The position numbers and the translations under genes are program-made. The notes under the pieces were generated by a model. That model ran no database searches and was not told the origin of the DNA. It was given only the letters and a program-made list of their open reading frames with translations. Shown one piece after another: positions 7,667 through 16,774 of a stretch of 64,000 nt of DNA. The DNA comes from Rhodoferax sp. (GTDB lineage: Bacteria; Pseudomonadota; Gammaproteobacteria; Burkholderiales; Burkholderiaceae_C), in assembly GCF_013297935.1 (NCBI RefSeq), contig NZ_JAAFIX010000003.1, positions 124,001-188,000 of the forward strand, read 5' to 3'. The first letter of the stretch is position 1. Each line of letters begins with the position of its first letter.

Positions 7667-10561
7667 TCAGGCGGTGGCAGGCGCCGGGTTGGTGCCGTAG
7701 CCGCTCATGGCGGCCGGCGTGCCGCCCCGACGGATGGCCACAGCGCAGTACTTGAACTCGGGGATTTTGCCGAACGGGTCCAAGGCGGCATTGGTCATGA
7801 GGTTGGCTGCTGCCTCGTAGTAGGCAAACGGCACAAACACAGCACCCCGCGGCGTGCCGTCGTCACGGCGCACATGGAGCGCCACGTTGCCACGGCGCGA
7901 AGCAATGGTGATCACATCGCCCGCTTGCAACTGCAGGGCTTGCAGGTCGTCCCCGCACATGGAGGCGGTGGCCATGGGCTCGATGGCGTCGAGCACAGTG
8001 GCCCGGCGCGTCATGCTGCCGGTGTGCCAGTGTTCCAGCTGACGGCCGGTGATGAGCACAAACGGGTAGTCCGCATCGGGGCGCTCGTTGGCGGGAATGA
8101 TGTCTGCCGGCACCAGGTGCACCCGGCCGTCGTCGGTGGCGAACTTGTCAATAAACACGGTGGGGGCACCGGGGTCTTCGGCACTCAGGCAGGGGTAAGT
8201 CACGCTGGACTCGCGCTGCAGGCGCTCCCAGGTGATGCCGGAGATGGCGGCGTGCATGGCTTGGCGCATTTCTTCGTAAACCGCCGCCACGCCGTCGCTC
8301 TCGCCGGGGTAGTTCCAGTCCAGGCCCACGCCTTTGGCCATTTGCTGCAGGATCCACAAGTCAGGCTTGGCCTGGCCGGGCGGGTTCACTGCCTTCTTGC
8401 CGAGCTGCACCATGCGGTCGGTGTTGCTGACGGTGCCGTCTTTCTCGGGCCAGGCGGTCGCGGGCAGCACCACATCGGCCAACCAGGCGGTTTCGGTCAT
8501 GAAAATGTCCTGCACCACCATGTGCTCCAGGCTGGCCAGCGCGTGGCGTGCATGGTTCAGGTCGGGGTCGCTCATGGCGGGGTTCTCACCCATGATGTAC
8601 ATGCCGCGCACCTTGTGCGGGTCGCTGTCGTCCGCCAGCGCCTTGTGCATGATTTCCACCACGGTGTAGCCGGGCTGGTCGTCAAGCTTGGTGTTCCAGA
8701 AGTCTTCAAACCAAGCATGCGCGGCCTTGTTGGTCACGCGCTGGTAGTTGGGGAACATCATGGGGATGAGACCGGCATCGGACGCGCCCTGCACGTTGTT
8801 CTGGCCACGCAGCGGGTGCAAGCCGGAGCCGGGCTTGCCGATCTGGCCGGTCACGGTGACCAGGGCAATCAAGCAGCGCGCGTTGTCGGTGCCGTGCACG
8901 TGCTGACTCACGCCCATGCCCCACAGAATCATGGCGCCCTTGGCCTTGGCAAACTCACGGGCCACTTCACGCAGCGTTTGCGCAGGGATGCCGCAGATGG
9001 GCTCCATAGCCTCGGGGCTGTAGCCCTTGACGTTCTCTCGAAGCGCCTCAAAGTTGCTTGCCCGCTTGGCAATAAAGTCCTGGTCCGCCAAGCCTTCTTC
9101 AATGACCACGTGGATCAAGGCGTTGAGCATGGCCACGTCGGTGTCGGGCTTGAACTGCAGGGTGCGCCAGGCGTGCTTGCCGATGTCGGTGATGCGCGGG
9201 TCAGCCAACACAATCTTGGCGCCCTTCTTGGACGCGTTCTTCATCCAGGTGGCAGCCACCGGGTGGTTGGAGGTGGGGTTGGAGCCGATCACAAAAATCA
9301 GATCAGAGTGCTCCACGTCGTTCACCTGGTTGCTCACCGCACCGGAGCCCACGCCCTCTAAGAGCGCCGCCACGCTGGAGGCGTGACACAAGCGGGTGCA
9401 ATGGTCGACGTTGTTGCTGCCGAAGCCGGTGCGCACCAGCTTTTGGAACAGGTAGGCCTCTTCGTTGCTGCCCTTGGCAGAGCCGAAGCCGGCCAAGGAT
9501 TTTTTGCCATAGGTGTCGCGCAAGCTGCTGAGCGTGCCGGTGGACAGGGCCAGCGCCTCTTCCCAAGTAGCTTCACGGAACACCGAGGACCAGTCGGACG
9601 AATCCCGGTTGAGGTCGTTCAGCATTTCCGGATCTTTGGACACACCGGGCTTGCGAATCAGGGGCACAGTCAAACGCTGCGGGCTGTGGGCGTAGTCAAA
9701 GCCGAAGCGCCCTTTCACACACAGGCGGTTGTGGTTGGCCGGGCCATCGCGCCCGTCAACACTCACGATAACGTTGTCTTTGACGTTGTAGGTCAGCAAG
9801 CAACCCACACCGCAGAACGGGCAGACGGAGTCCACCTTTTTGTCTACCACCTGGGTACCCAGCTGGGTCTTGGGCATGAGCGCGCCGGTGGGGCAAGCCT
9901 GCACACATTCGCCGCAGGCCACGCAGGTGCTTTCGGCCATGGGGTCGTTCAGGTCGAACACGATCTCCGAATGCGAACCCCGGTTGGCATAGCCGATCAC
10001 GTCGTTGACCTGCTCTTCGCGGCAGGCGCGCACGCAGCGGTTGCACTGGATACAGGCATCCAGATTGACGGCCATGGCGGGGTGAGAAATGTCGGCCTTG
10101 GGTTGCTCGCGGCGCAGGGCTTTGAGCTCGGGGCGCACGGACACATCCATACGCGCAGCCCAGGCGCTCAGTTCGCCGTGTTGCTGACTGGCGTCGGGCA
10201 CAGCGGCGTCGGAGTCATTCCATTTGTAGCCCTCGTCCGGCATGTCGGAGAGCAGCATCTCCAACACCATCTTCTGGCTTTTGACAGCGCGCTCGCTCTT
10301 AGCCTGCACTTCCATGCCAGCTGTCGCGCTGCGGCAGCAGCTGGGTGCGAGGGTGCGCTCACCTTTGATTTCGACCACGCAGGCGCGGCAGTTGCCGTCG
10401 GCACGCAGGCCGTCATGAAAGCAGAGGTGGGGAATATCAATACCGTGGCGTTTGGCGGCCTTGAGGATGCTTTCGCCCTCGAAGGCGACCACGGTTTGCT
10501 GGTCCAGCTTGAACTCAATGGTTTGCGGCATGACTTCCGCAGGTTTGGCAATGGCATTCAT
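7667..10561 (-). CDS. fdwA: NAD-dependent formate dehydrogenase alpha subunit (probably tungsten type)
   Basis: 964 residues from the ATG at 10561, one base after the beta subunit stop. It oxidises formate to CO2 at a Mo/W-bis-MGD centre. In order: an N-terminal 2Fe-2S ferredoxin domain (CFHDGLRADGNCRAC), two 4Fe-4S motifs (CIQCNRCVRAC and CVACGECVQACP), a further cluster motif at the start of the catalytic domain (CPFCGVGC), and the active-site segment VDHCTRLCHASS. There Cys392 followed by His takes the place of selenocysteine. A C-terminal molybdopterin-dinucleotide binding domain follows. It resembles FdsA and Methylobacterium Fdh1A. The symbol is by analogy with the latter, based on the fused beta subunit and adjacent tupBCA. 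The metal is not provable from sequence. No fdsD-like gene follows. Confidence 0.93.
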   Translation of the reverse strand: MNAIAKPAEVMPQTIEFKLDQQTVVAFEGESILKAAKRHGIDIPHLCFHDGLRADGNCRACVVEIKGERTLAPSCCRSATAGMEVQAKSERAVKSQKMVLEMLLSDMPDEGYKWNDSDAAVPDASQQHGELSAWAARMDVSVRPELKALRREQPKADISHPAMAVNLDACIQCNRCVRACREEQVNDVIGYANRGSHSEIVFDLNDPMAESTCVACGECVQACPTGALMPKTQLGTQVVDKKVDSVCPFCGVGCLLTYNVKDNVIVSVDGRDGPANHNRLCVKGRFGFDYAHSPQRLTVPLIRKPGVSKDPEMLNDLNRDSSDWSSVFREATWEEALALSTGTLSSLRDTYGKKSLAGFGSAKGSNEEAYLFQKLVRTGFGSNNVDHCTRLCHASSVAALLEGVGSGAVSNQVNDVEHSDLIFVIGSNPTSNHPVAATWMKNASKKGAKIVLADPRITDIGKHAWRTLQFKPDTDVAMLNALIHVVIEEGLADQDFIAKRASNFEALRENVKGYSPEAMEPICGIPAQTLREVAREFAKAKGAMILWGMGVSQHVHGTDNARCLIALVTVTGQIGKPGSGLHPLRGQNNVQGASDAGLIPMMFPNYQRVTNKAAHAWFEDFWNTKLDDQPGYTVVEIMHKALADDSDPHKVRGMYIMGENPAMSDPDLNHARHALASLEHMVVQDIFMTETAWLADVVLPATAWPEKDGTVSNTDRMVQLGKKAVNPPGQAKPDLWILQQMAKGVGLDWNYPGESDGVAAVYEEMRQAMHAAISGITWERLQRESSVTYPCLSAEDPGAPTVFIDKFATDDGRVHLVPADIIPANERPDADYPFVLITGRQLEHWHTGSMTRRATVLDAIEPMATASMCGDDLQALQLQAGDVITIASRRGNVALHVRRDDGTPRGAVFVPFAYYEAAANLMTNAALDPFGKIPEFKYCAVAIRRGGTPAAMSGYGTNPAPATA

Positions 10562-10562
10562 G

Positions 10563-12365
10563 TCAGGACACCTCGTGGGCAAAATATTTCTGGACACTGC
10601 GCACCGGGTTCGGGGCCGCTTGGCCCAGACCGCAGATGGATGCGTCAGTCATCACCACATTCAAATCTTCAAGCGTTTCGTGGTCCCACACTGCGGACTC
10701 CATGAGCGTAGCGGCCTTGGCGGTGCCGACGCGGCAGGGGGTGCATTGGCCACAGCTCTCGTGGGCATAAAAACGCATCATGTTCAGGGCTGCATCGCGC
10801 GCCTTGTCGTGCTGGCTGAGCACGATCACCGCCGCCGAGCCAATGAAGCCGCCATAAGGCTGCAAGGTATCAAAGTCGAGCGGCACATGCGACAGGCTGG
10901 CCGGAAAAATACCACCCGATGCACCGCCCGGCAGATAGGCGTACAGGGTGTGGCCGTCGAGCATGCCGCCGCAATATTCGTCGACCAGCTCCGCCACCGA
11001 GATGCCGGCCGGGGCCAGCTTCACGCCGGGGAACTTGACGCGGCCGCTGACGCTGAAGGAGCGCAGGCCTTTGCGCCCGTTGCGGCCGAAACTGCTGAAC
11101 CAGTCGGCACCCTTTTCCACAATATCGCGCACCCAATAGAGGGTTTCGAAGTTGTGCTCCAGGGTGGGCCGGCCGAACAAGCCCACTTGGGCGATGTAGG
11201 GCGGGCGCATGCGGGGCTCGCCGCGCTTGCCCTCGATGCTTTCAATCATGGCGGACTCTTCGCCGCAAATATAGGCCCCCGCGCCACGGCGCAATTCAAT
11301 GCGGGGCAAAGGGCAAGGCGGATTGGCCTGGAGCTTGGCGATCTCGGTTTCCAGAATCGCGCGGCAGCCGTGGTACTCGTCCCGCAGGTAGATGTAGCAA
11401 GCCTCGGTGCCCACCACTTGGGCGGCCACCAACAAGCCTTCCAGGAAACGGTGCGGGTCGCGCTCCAGGTAGGTGCGGTCCTTGAAAGTACCGGGCTCAC
11501 CTTCGTCAATGTTCACGGCCATGAGGCGGGGAGCGGGCTGGTCGCGCACGATGCGCCATTTGCGCCCGGCCGGAAAACCGGCTCCACCCAAACCACGCAG
11601 GCCGGAGTCTTCCATGGCCTTAATGACGGACTCGGCGTTTTGGGTGCCTTGGCTCAGGGCGGCGGCCAGTGTATAGCCGCCCTTGGCTTTGTAGGTGTCG
11701 TATCCGGTGTAGCCGGGGGCTACTTCCACCGCATGGGGTTCCGGGGACACGGCGCGTTCCGCATAAGCGGACGCTATGAATTCTGTAGCTTGCGGCGCAG
11801 ACGGGTGGACGGCTTTGGCCTCTTTTACCAGTTGCGCAATGGACTCCACCGTCGCCCGGGGCACAGGGTGCTGGTGCACGACTGCGGCAGGCGCTTGTTC
11901 GCAGCGGCCGATACACGGCGCCGGAATCACGCGAACGTCTTCATTTCCGAGTATGGAAGGCAGGCGCGCCAACAAATCTTGTGCGCCCGCCATCTCACAG
12001 CTCAAACCATCGCACACCCGTACCGTCAACTGCGGCACGGTCTCGTCACCCCGCACCACCTCGAAGTGGTGGTAGAAGGTGGCGACCTCGTACACCTCGG
12101 CCATGGGAATGTTCATTTCCTTGGCCAAGGCCACCAAGTGCCTGTCGTGCAGGCAGCGGTACGCGTCGTTGAGTTTGTGCAGGTGTTCAATCAACAGGTC
12201 ACGCCGGTGAGGCGCAGCGCCTACCAGCGCCCGCACCTCCGCCACAGAGGCGTCATCAGCCTGGCGGCCTTTGAGTTTGCTTTTGCGACGGATGCGATCC
12301 CGCATGTCCTCGACAGTGGCCAAGGGCACTGAAGTGATGTGCGGAGCGGTGCTGGGTGCTGTCAT
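10563..12365 (-). CDS. fdwB: NAD-dependent formate dehydrogenase beta subunit, NuoE-NuoF fusion
   Basis: 600 residues from the ATG at 12365. Residues ~1-175 are a NuoE-like thioredoxin-fold domain with a 2Fe-2S site (CDGLSC and CIGRC). Residues ~215-600 are a NuoF-like domain with the FMN/NADH segment GLGGAGFPAGRKW (near 258), GAYICGEESA, and a 4Fe-4S site (CGQCTPC near 533, last Cys near 580). It passes electrons from the alpha subunit to NAD+. In FdsGBACD-type enzymes these are separate gamma and beta subunits. The fused form is the arrangement of the Methylobacterium tungsten enzyme. The linker (~residues 190-203) is encoded by sequence resembling dispersed repeat A. Confidence 0.93.
   Translation of the reverse strand: MTAPSTAPHITSVPLATVEDMRDRIRRKSKLKGRQADDASVAEVRALVGAAPHRRDLLIEHLHKLNDAYRCLHDRHLVALAKEMNIPMAEVYEVATFYHHFEVVRGDETVPQLTVRVCDGLSCEMAGAQDLLARLPSILGNEDVRVIPAPCIGRCEQAPAAVVHQHPVPRATVESIAQLVKEAKAVHPSAPQATEFIASAYAERAVSPEPHAVEVAPGYTGYDTYKAKGGYTLAAALSQGTQNAESVIKAMEDSGLRGLGGAGFPAGRKWRIVRDQPAPRLMAVNIDEGEPGTFKDRTYLERDPHRFLEGLLVAAQVVGTEACYIYLRDEYHGCRAILETEIAKLQANPPCPLPRIELRRGAGAYICGEESAMIESIEGKRGEPRMRPPYIAQVGLFGRPTLEHNFETLYWVRDIVEKGADWFSSFGRNGRKGLRSFSVSGRVKFPGVKLAPAGISVAELVDEYCGGMLDGHTLYAYLPGGASGGIFPASLSHVPLDFDTLQPYGGFIGSAAVIVLSQHDKARDAALNMMRFYAHESCGQCTPCRVGTAKAATLMESAVWDHETLEDLNVVMTDASICGLGQAAPNPVRSVQKYFAHEVS
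11756..11797. repeat. Dispersed repeat family A, probable copy at the NuoE-NuoF junction
   Basis: Minus strand: AAGCTACAGAATTCATAGCG, TCCGCTTATGCGGAACGCGC. It has the GCTA-n-ATAGC block followed by a short GCGC-type inverted repeat. It is shorter and more diverged than the intergenic copies. It encodes the linker ATEFIASAYAERAV. Confidence 0.5.
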
Positions 12366-12391
12366 AGCGATCCTGTTGAGAGTCTTAAAAG

Positions 12392-14020
12392 TTACGCGAA
12401 GAACTTGGCAACGCTTTGCAGTGTGCGGTACACACCCCACGCCAAAGGCAAGCCCACGGCCAGCCAGGCAAAGCCCACCACCCATGTCGGGATGGTGTCA
12501 GCGCCACCGGTGCTGGTGCCGACTTCGGCTGCAACTGCGCGCTCGTGCGCGAGCTTTTTCTCTTCAGCCAATTCGGCGTCGGTCATGAACCATTTGTTGT
12601 CGAGCGGCTTGACCAGCAGGTTGCAGATCAGGCCCACCACCAACATGCCCACCAGGATGTACATGGTCTGGTTGTAAACCTGCTCACGCGGGATGCCCAT
12701 ACCGAGCTGGTATTCGCGCATGTAGTTCACCACCACGGGGCCCAACACGCCGGCAGTAGCCCACGCAGTCAGCAAGCGACCATGGATGGCTCCTACCATC
12801 TGGGTACCGAACAAGTCGGCCAGGTAGGCGGGCACAGTGGCAAAGCCACCGCCGTACATGCTCAAAATCACGCAGAAGGCGCCCACAAACAACACGATGC
12901 TGCCCGCAGCGGCGCTACCGGGAACGCTGAAGTACATCAGGCCGCCCAGCACGAAGAAGACCACATAGGTCATCTTGCGACCCATCTTGTCGGACAAGCT
13001 GGCCCAGAAGAAGCGGCCACCAATGTTGAACAAGCTCAACAAGGCGGTGAAGCCGGCTGCCACGGTGGCAATCGCTTTGAGTTGGTCTTTGTCGAGTTCG
13101 CCGAACTTGGCTTGCACGCCGATCAGGCCGCCACCAAACACTTCTTGCAGCATGGGGGAAGCCATACCGATCACGCCGATACCGGCGCTCACGTTCATGC
13201 ACAACACCATCCAGATGAGCCAGAACTGGGGAATGCCCCAGACCTTTTTCACATGCACATGCTTCTGCGTGATCATGGTGTTGTTGACCTGCGCGGGTGG
13301 AGGTGTCCAGCCGGCGGGTTTCCAACCGGTTTCAGGCACGCGGTAGCCAAAGGCACCGGCCATCATGAACACAAAGTACACCAAGGCCATGACCACGAAG
13401 GTTTGCATCACGCCCACATCGGTGGGGGTGGCAAAGTACTTCATCAGGTCAGCGGCCAAGGGGGAGCCGATCATGGCGCCACCACCGAAGCCCATGATGG
13501 CCATGCCGGTAGCCATGCCGCGACGGTCCGGGAACCACTTGATCAGGGTCGACACCGGCGAGATGTAGCCCAGGCCCAAGCCAATGCCACCGATCACGCC
13601 GGAGCCCAAAATCATCAGCCAGAACTGGTGGGTATGGATGCCGATCGCAGAGATCAACATGCCGCCACACCAGCACACAGCCGACACCACACCGGCCTTG
13701 CGCGGGCCGGCCCGCTCCAACCAACCACCCCAAGTGGCAGCGCTGGAACCCAGCAACACAAAGAACAGGGTGTACATCCAGCCCAGGGTCGAAATCTGCC
13801 AGTCACATGTGGTGGTGAATAGCTGCCCCCAGAAACCTACGTCGGGCCCGCATTTGATGGCTTCTTTGATGCCCAATGCTTTGGAGAGTGGCAACCAAAA
13901 CACGGAAAAGCCATAGGCCATGCCGATGCAGAGGTGAATAGCGAGTGCGGCAGGCGGTACCAGCCAACGGTTAAAGCCGGGGCCGGCGATGATCCGTTCC
14001 TTGTCAAGAATTCCAGACAT
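12392..14020 (-). CDS. OFA-family MFS transporter (formate/oxalate type)
   Basis: 542 residues. The ATG at 14020 has a strong ribosome site (AAGGAG, 6-nt spacing). It has twelve or more hydrophobic helices, the OFA-like N-terminus (HLCIGMAYGFSVFWLPLSKA), the MFS loop signature FPDRRGMATGMAIMGFGGGA and GGRFFWASLSDKMGRK in the second half. A C-terminal tail (~90 residues) adds a charged stretch and an extra hydrophobic segment (WVVGFAWLAVGLPLAWGVY). OFA proteins exchange oxalate, formate or related monocarboxylates. Its place as first gene, 26 bp before the formate dehydrogenase genes, suggests formate uptake or exchange. The substrate is inference. Confidence 0.88.
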   Translation of the reverse strand: MSGILDKERIIAGPGFNRWLVPPAALAIHLCIGMAYGFSVFWLPLSKALGIKEAIKCGPDVGFWGQLFTTTCDWQISTLGWMYTLFFVLLGSSAATWGGWLERAGPRKAGVVSAVCWCGGMLISAIGIHTHQFWLMILGSGVIGGIGLGLGYISPVSTLIKWFPDRRGMATGMAIMGFGGGAMIGSPLAADLMKYFATPTDVGVMQTFVVMALVYFVFMMAGAFGYRVPETGWKPAGWTPPPAQVNNTMITQKHVHVKKVWGIPQFWLIWMVLCMNVSAGIGVIGMASPMLQEVFGGGLIGVQAKFGELDKDQLKAIATVAAGFTALLSLFNIGGRFFWASLSDKMGRKMTYVVFFVLGGLMYFSVPGSAAAGSIVLFVGAFCVILSMYGGGFATVPAYLADLFGTQMVGAIHGRLLTAWATAGVLGPVVVNYMREYQLGMGIPREQVYNQTMYILVGMLVVGLICNLLVKPLDNKWFMTDAELAEEKKLAHERAVAAEVGTSTGGADTIPTWVVGFAWLAVGLPLAWGVYRTLQSVAKFFA

Positions 14021-14133
14021 TAAGTCTCCTTAGGGATTGATAGAAACACTGGCTCACCGCTGTCCAACGGGGCGAGCGCAGTGTCACCGGTCAAGCAGGA
14101 TGAGTCCAATGGATTCACCACATGCATTGATTC

Positions 14134-14161
14134 AAAAAATAAATGCTGCCATGCAGCATTT
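14134..14161 (-). terminator. Rho-independent terminator of the chemoreceptor gene at 14160
   Basis: Nine-bp arms AAATGCTGC / GCAGCATTT with a 3-nt loop (14141-14161) are followed on the minus strand by ATTTTTT. The receptor stop codon lies within the stem. It insulates the chemoreceptor from the formate dehydrogenase operon, which must then start within 14021-14133. Confidence 0.85.
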
Positions 14162-15755
14162 ACGTAGGGGTCTTGAACGTGTTGACGGCGTCCGTCAAGG
14201 TGTGGGATTGGTCCCGCATGCGCATGGCGGCAGCGGCGGCCTCTTCGACGAGCGCGGCGTTTTGCTGGGTCATCTGGTCGATTTCTGAGACGCTGCGGTT
14301 CACGCTCTCGATGCCGGCACGTTGCTCCAGGCTCGCATTGGCAATGCCATCGATGTAGCGCACCACCTGGGCAATGGAGCTTGTAATTTGCTCCATCGAT
14401 TCGCGTGTTTTGCCGACCAACAGGCTGCCGGCGGATACGTTGTTGACCGACACCGTGATCAAATCTTTGATTTCGTGGGCCGCTTTCGAGGAGCGTTGCG
14501 CCAGATTACGCACCTCGGAGGCCACCACTGCAAACCCGCGCCCCTGTTCACCAGCGCGGGCAGCCTCGACTGCCGCATTCAGGGCCAGTATGTTGGTCTG
14601 AAAGGCAATGCCCTCGATCAGGGCAATGATGTTGTTGATCTTGTTGGCACTGGCCGATATCTGCCCCATGGTGCTCACCACCTCTTGCACCACTTGACCG
14701 CCACCGCTCGCCACGGATGCCACGGTGCTCACCAAGGTATTGACCTTTTGGGCCTGCTCTGCCGTCTGCGCCACCGTGGCGGTGAGTTGGTGCACCGCAC
14801 TGGCAGCGGCGTTCACTTCACCGGCCTGCTTTTCGGTACGGTTGGCGAGATCGACATTGCCGTCGGCAATTTCATTGGTTCCCATGGCCACCACGTCCGA
14901 GGCGCTGCGCACTTTGGCAATGAGTGCCGACAAACCCACGTTGATGCTGTTCATGGCCATCAGCACCTGCCCGATGTCGTCACTGGTTCCTACATGCACC
15001 TGGCGTGTGAGGTCTCCGGAGGCCATGCGCTGCGACGCAGAGCGCCCGGCTTTCAGGGGCTGTGCTACGTAGCGGTTCATGAGTGTGTAGGTCGTGAGCC
15101 AGAGCACCGCAACCATGAAGACGCCCATGCCGGCTTCTTTAAAGCTATCGAGCTGCCCGCCTGCGGCGAGGTAGAGCAACTCCACAACTCCGTACACCCC
15201 GGACAAACGCCAAGCCATGGAGGCTGACAGCCCCATGCCCGGCGAATCGCTGATGTCCAAGCCCACGAACAAAATGCCGATGACCTGGCCCCGACCGTCT
15301 TTGATGGGCTCGTAGCGGGTGAGGTATTGCTTGCCAAACACAATCGCATAGCCGATGTGGGAGCGGCCTTGCATCACATCCTGATAGGCGGGCTGGGAGC
15401 GGTCCAGCGGTGTGCCGATGGCGCGCTCGCCATCCTGCTTGCGCACCGAGGTGGTGACCCGGAAAAAGTCGCTACCGTCTCTTGCAAAAACCGTGGTGAC
15501 GAGGCCGGTGTCGTGGGTGAAACCGTCGGCCAACGAGAAATCCATGTTGAGCGTACGGGAGCCATTGCGCAGCGCAGGCAGTGTGCGCCCTTGCACATCG
15601 ACCCGTGCATTCGGGTCCAGAGAGTACGTGCCGCTCAGGCTGGCCGCAAGTTTGCGGCTTGCAGCGTCGACACGCCGACGGGGGCCATTGATGAAACGCA
15701 TGGAGACACTTCTCTGTGATTGCAGTGGTCGACCTGACGTCCAATGACCCCGCAT
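14160..15755 (-). CDS. Methyl-accepting chemotaxis protein, apparently lacking its first membrane helix
   Basis: Up to 531 residues. An ATG at 15701 is an alternative start, and neither start has a good ribosome site. Residues ~30-190 resemble a Cache-type periplasmic sensor ([56 protein letters not shown]). One membrane helix ([20 protein letters not shown]), a HAMP-like segment and the signalling domain with the hairpin tip [20 protein letters not shown] follow. Receptors of this kind normally begin with a cytoplasmic tail and a membrane helix before the Cache domain. Here translation begins at [11 protein letters not shown] with only ~30 unrelated residues before it. Without the first helix the sensor domain would not be exported, so the gene may be 5'-truncated and inactive. 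Confidence 0.85.
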   Translation of the reverse strand: MRGHWTSGRPLQSQRSVSMRFINGPRRRVDAASRKLAASLSGTYSLDPNARVDVQGRTLPALRNGSRTLNMDFSLADGFTHDTGLVTTVFARDGSDFFRVTTSVRKQDGERAIGTPLDRSQPAYQDVMQGRSHIGYAIVFGKQYLTRYEPIKDGRGQVIGILFVGLDISDSPGMGLSASMAWRLSGVYGVVELLYLAAGGQLDSFKEAGMGVFMVAVLWLTTYTLMNRYVAQPLKAGRSASQRMASGDLTRQVHVGTSDDIGQVLMAMNSINVGLSALIAKVRSASDVVAMGTNEIADGNVDLANRTEKQAGEVNAAASAVHQLTATVAQTAEQAQKVNTLVSTVASVASGGGQVVQEVVSTMGQISASANKINNIIALIEGIAFQTNILALNAAVEAARAGEQGRGFAVVASEVRNLAQRSSKAAHEIKDLITVSVNNVSAGSLLVGKTRESMEQITSSIAQVVRYIDGIANASLEQRAGIESVNRSVSEIDQMTQQNAALVEEAAAAAMRMRDQSHTLTDAVNTFKTPT

Positions 15756-15811
15756 TAATTAAGGCTTTAAATCTCACAGTTTGTACACCAATTCAATTGA
15801 CTTGAATCAAA

Positions 15812-16759
15812 TTAAAGAGCGGTAAAAAGTCCTGTATGCGTCGCCACATGGCGCAACCATGCACCGTCCTGCACGAGTTGCAAGGCTGCCTCCATGGCGC
15901 GGGAGGGCCGCACCGCCGACTGCGCCATGAAGCTGATGGGCGTCTGAATTTGCGGAGACACCAGGGGCGCAGCCTCCAGCTCGCGGTAACCACGCACTGT
16001 GGACACCAGCGCTCCCGGCATCACACTGCATACCTGACCGGCCACGACGCTGAGCGCCATGGTCAAAATGGAGTTGGTTTCCATCACCACGCGTGGCGCG
16101 CAACCCGCGGCAGAAAACGAGGCATCCACAATCGTGCGGTTGTGCATTTCGGGCGTGAGCAAACACAAAGGAACATTCGAAGCTTGCAACCAAGTCTCGG
16201 GTTCGACCAGCTGCAGTTCCGCCGGATGCGGCACTTTGGCTTTTCGTAACAAGAAGTAGTGTTCGTTGTATTGCGGATACGCCGTTAACTGAACCGCCCG
16301 CAAATTCATGCGCTCGGTGTAACCCAAGGCAAGGTCAATGGCCAGGCTCTCCAAGCGTTTCTCTAACTCAGTGGAGCTGAGTGACAGCACCACCGGCATC
16401 AAATCCGGGTGGCGGGCATGGAGCATGGCGGCAAAGCGCGCCGCCACCGGCACGGCCGTCGGCACCGCACCCACCACAAAACGGCCCGCAGGCCGGTCGG
16501 CTGTGCCGCGCAGCAATTGGGCCAACACCTTGTGTTCGTGCAACATGCGCCGGGCAGACTCCAGCACCTGGTCGCCCTCCGGCGTGAAGCCTACGAAGGT
16601 GCGCCCCCGCCGCACAATGACGACCGCAAACTCTTCCTCCAACGCGCGCAAGGCGTTGGAAAGAGCCGGCTGGGTAATATGGCAGGCCTGTGCCGCCCGG
16701 GCAAAGTGGCGGTGCTCATCCAAAGCGACCAAATAGCGCAACGACGACAACAGGTTCAT
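15812..16759 (-). CDS. LysR family transcriptional regulator
   Basis: 315 residues: an N-terminal winged helix-turn-helix (FARAAQACHITQPALSNALRALEEEF) and a periplasmic-binding-protein-like effector domain. The overall form is OxyR-like, but I see no proof of a redox cysteine pair. It lies 15 bp after apbC on the same strand, so the two may be cotranscribed. LysR genes flank formate dehydrogenase operons in related bacteria (for example fdsR). With only the chemoreceptor between it and the operon, it is a candidate regulator of formate genes; this is inference. Confidence 0.88.
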   Translation of the reverse strand: MNLLSSLRYLVALDEHRHFARAAQACHITQPALSNALRALEEEFAVVIVRRGRTFVGFTPEGDQVLESARRMLHEHKVLAQLLRGTADRPAGRFVVGAVPTAVPVAARFAAMLHARHPDLMPVVLSLSSTELEKRLESLAIDLALGYTERMNLRAVQLTAYPQYNEHYFLLRKAKVPHPAELQLVEPETWLQASNVPLCLLTPEMHNRTIVDASFSAAGCAPRVVMETNSILTMALSVVAGQVCSVMPGALVSTVRGYRELEAAPLVSPQIQTPISFMAQSAVRPSRAMEAALQLVQDGAWLRHVATHTGLFTAL

Positions 16760-16774
16760 GCGAATGCGGCCCTG

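Noticed and set aside
9383..10705. Long plus-strand open frame (440 codons) opposite the formate dehydrogenase genes
   Set aside because: It lies wholly antisense to well-recognised alpha and beta subunits and its product is His/Gly/Ala-rich without domains; a codon-bias shadow in GC-rich DNA.
12416..13822. 468-codon plus-strand open frame opposite the OFA transporter
   Set aside because: His/Gln-rich antisense shadow of membrane helices.
15472..15777. Alternative frame before the chemoreceptor as its missing N-terminus
   Set aside because: The encoded peptide has no membrane helix and does not resemble a receptor start.
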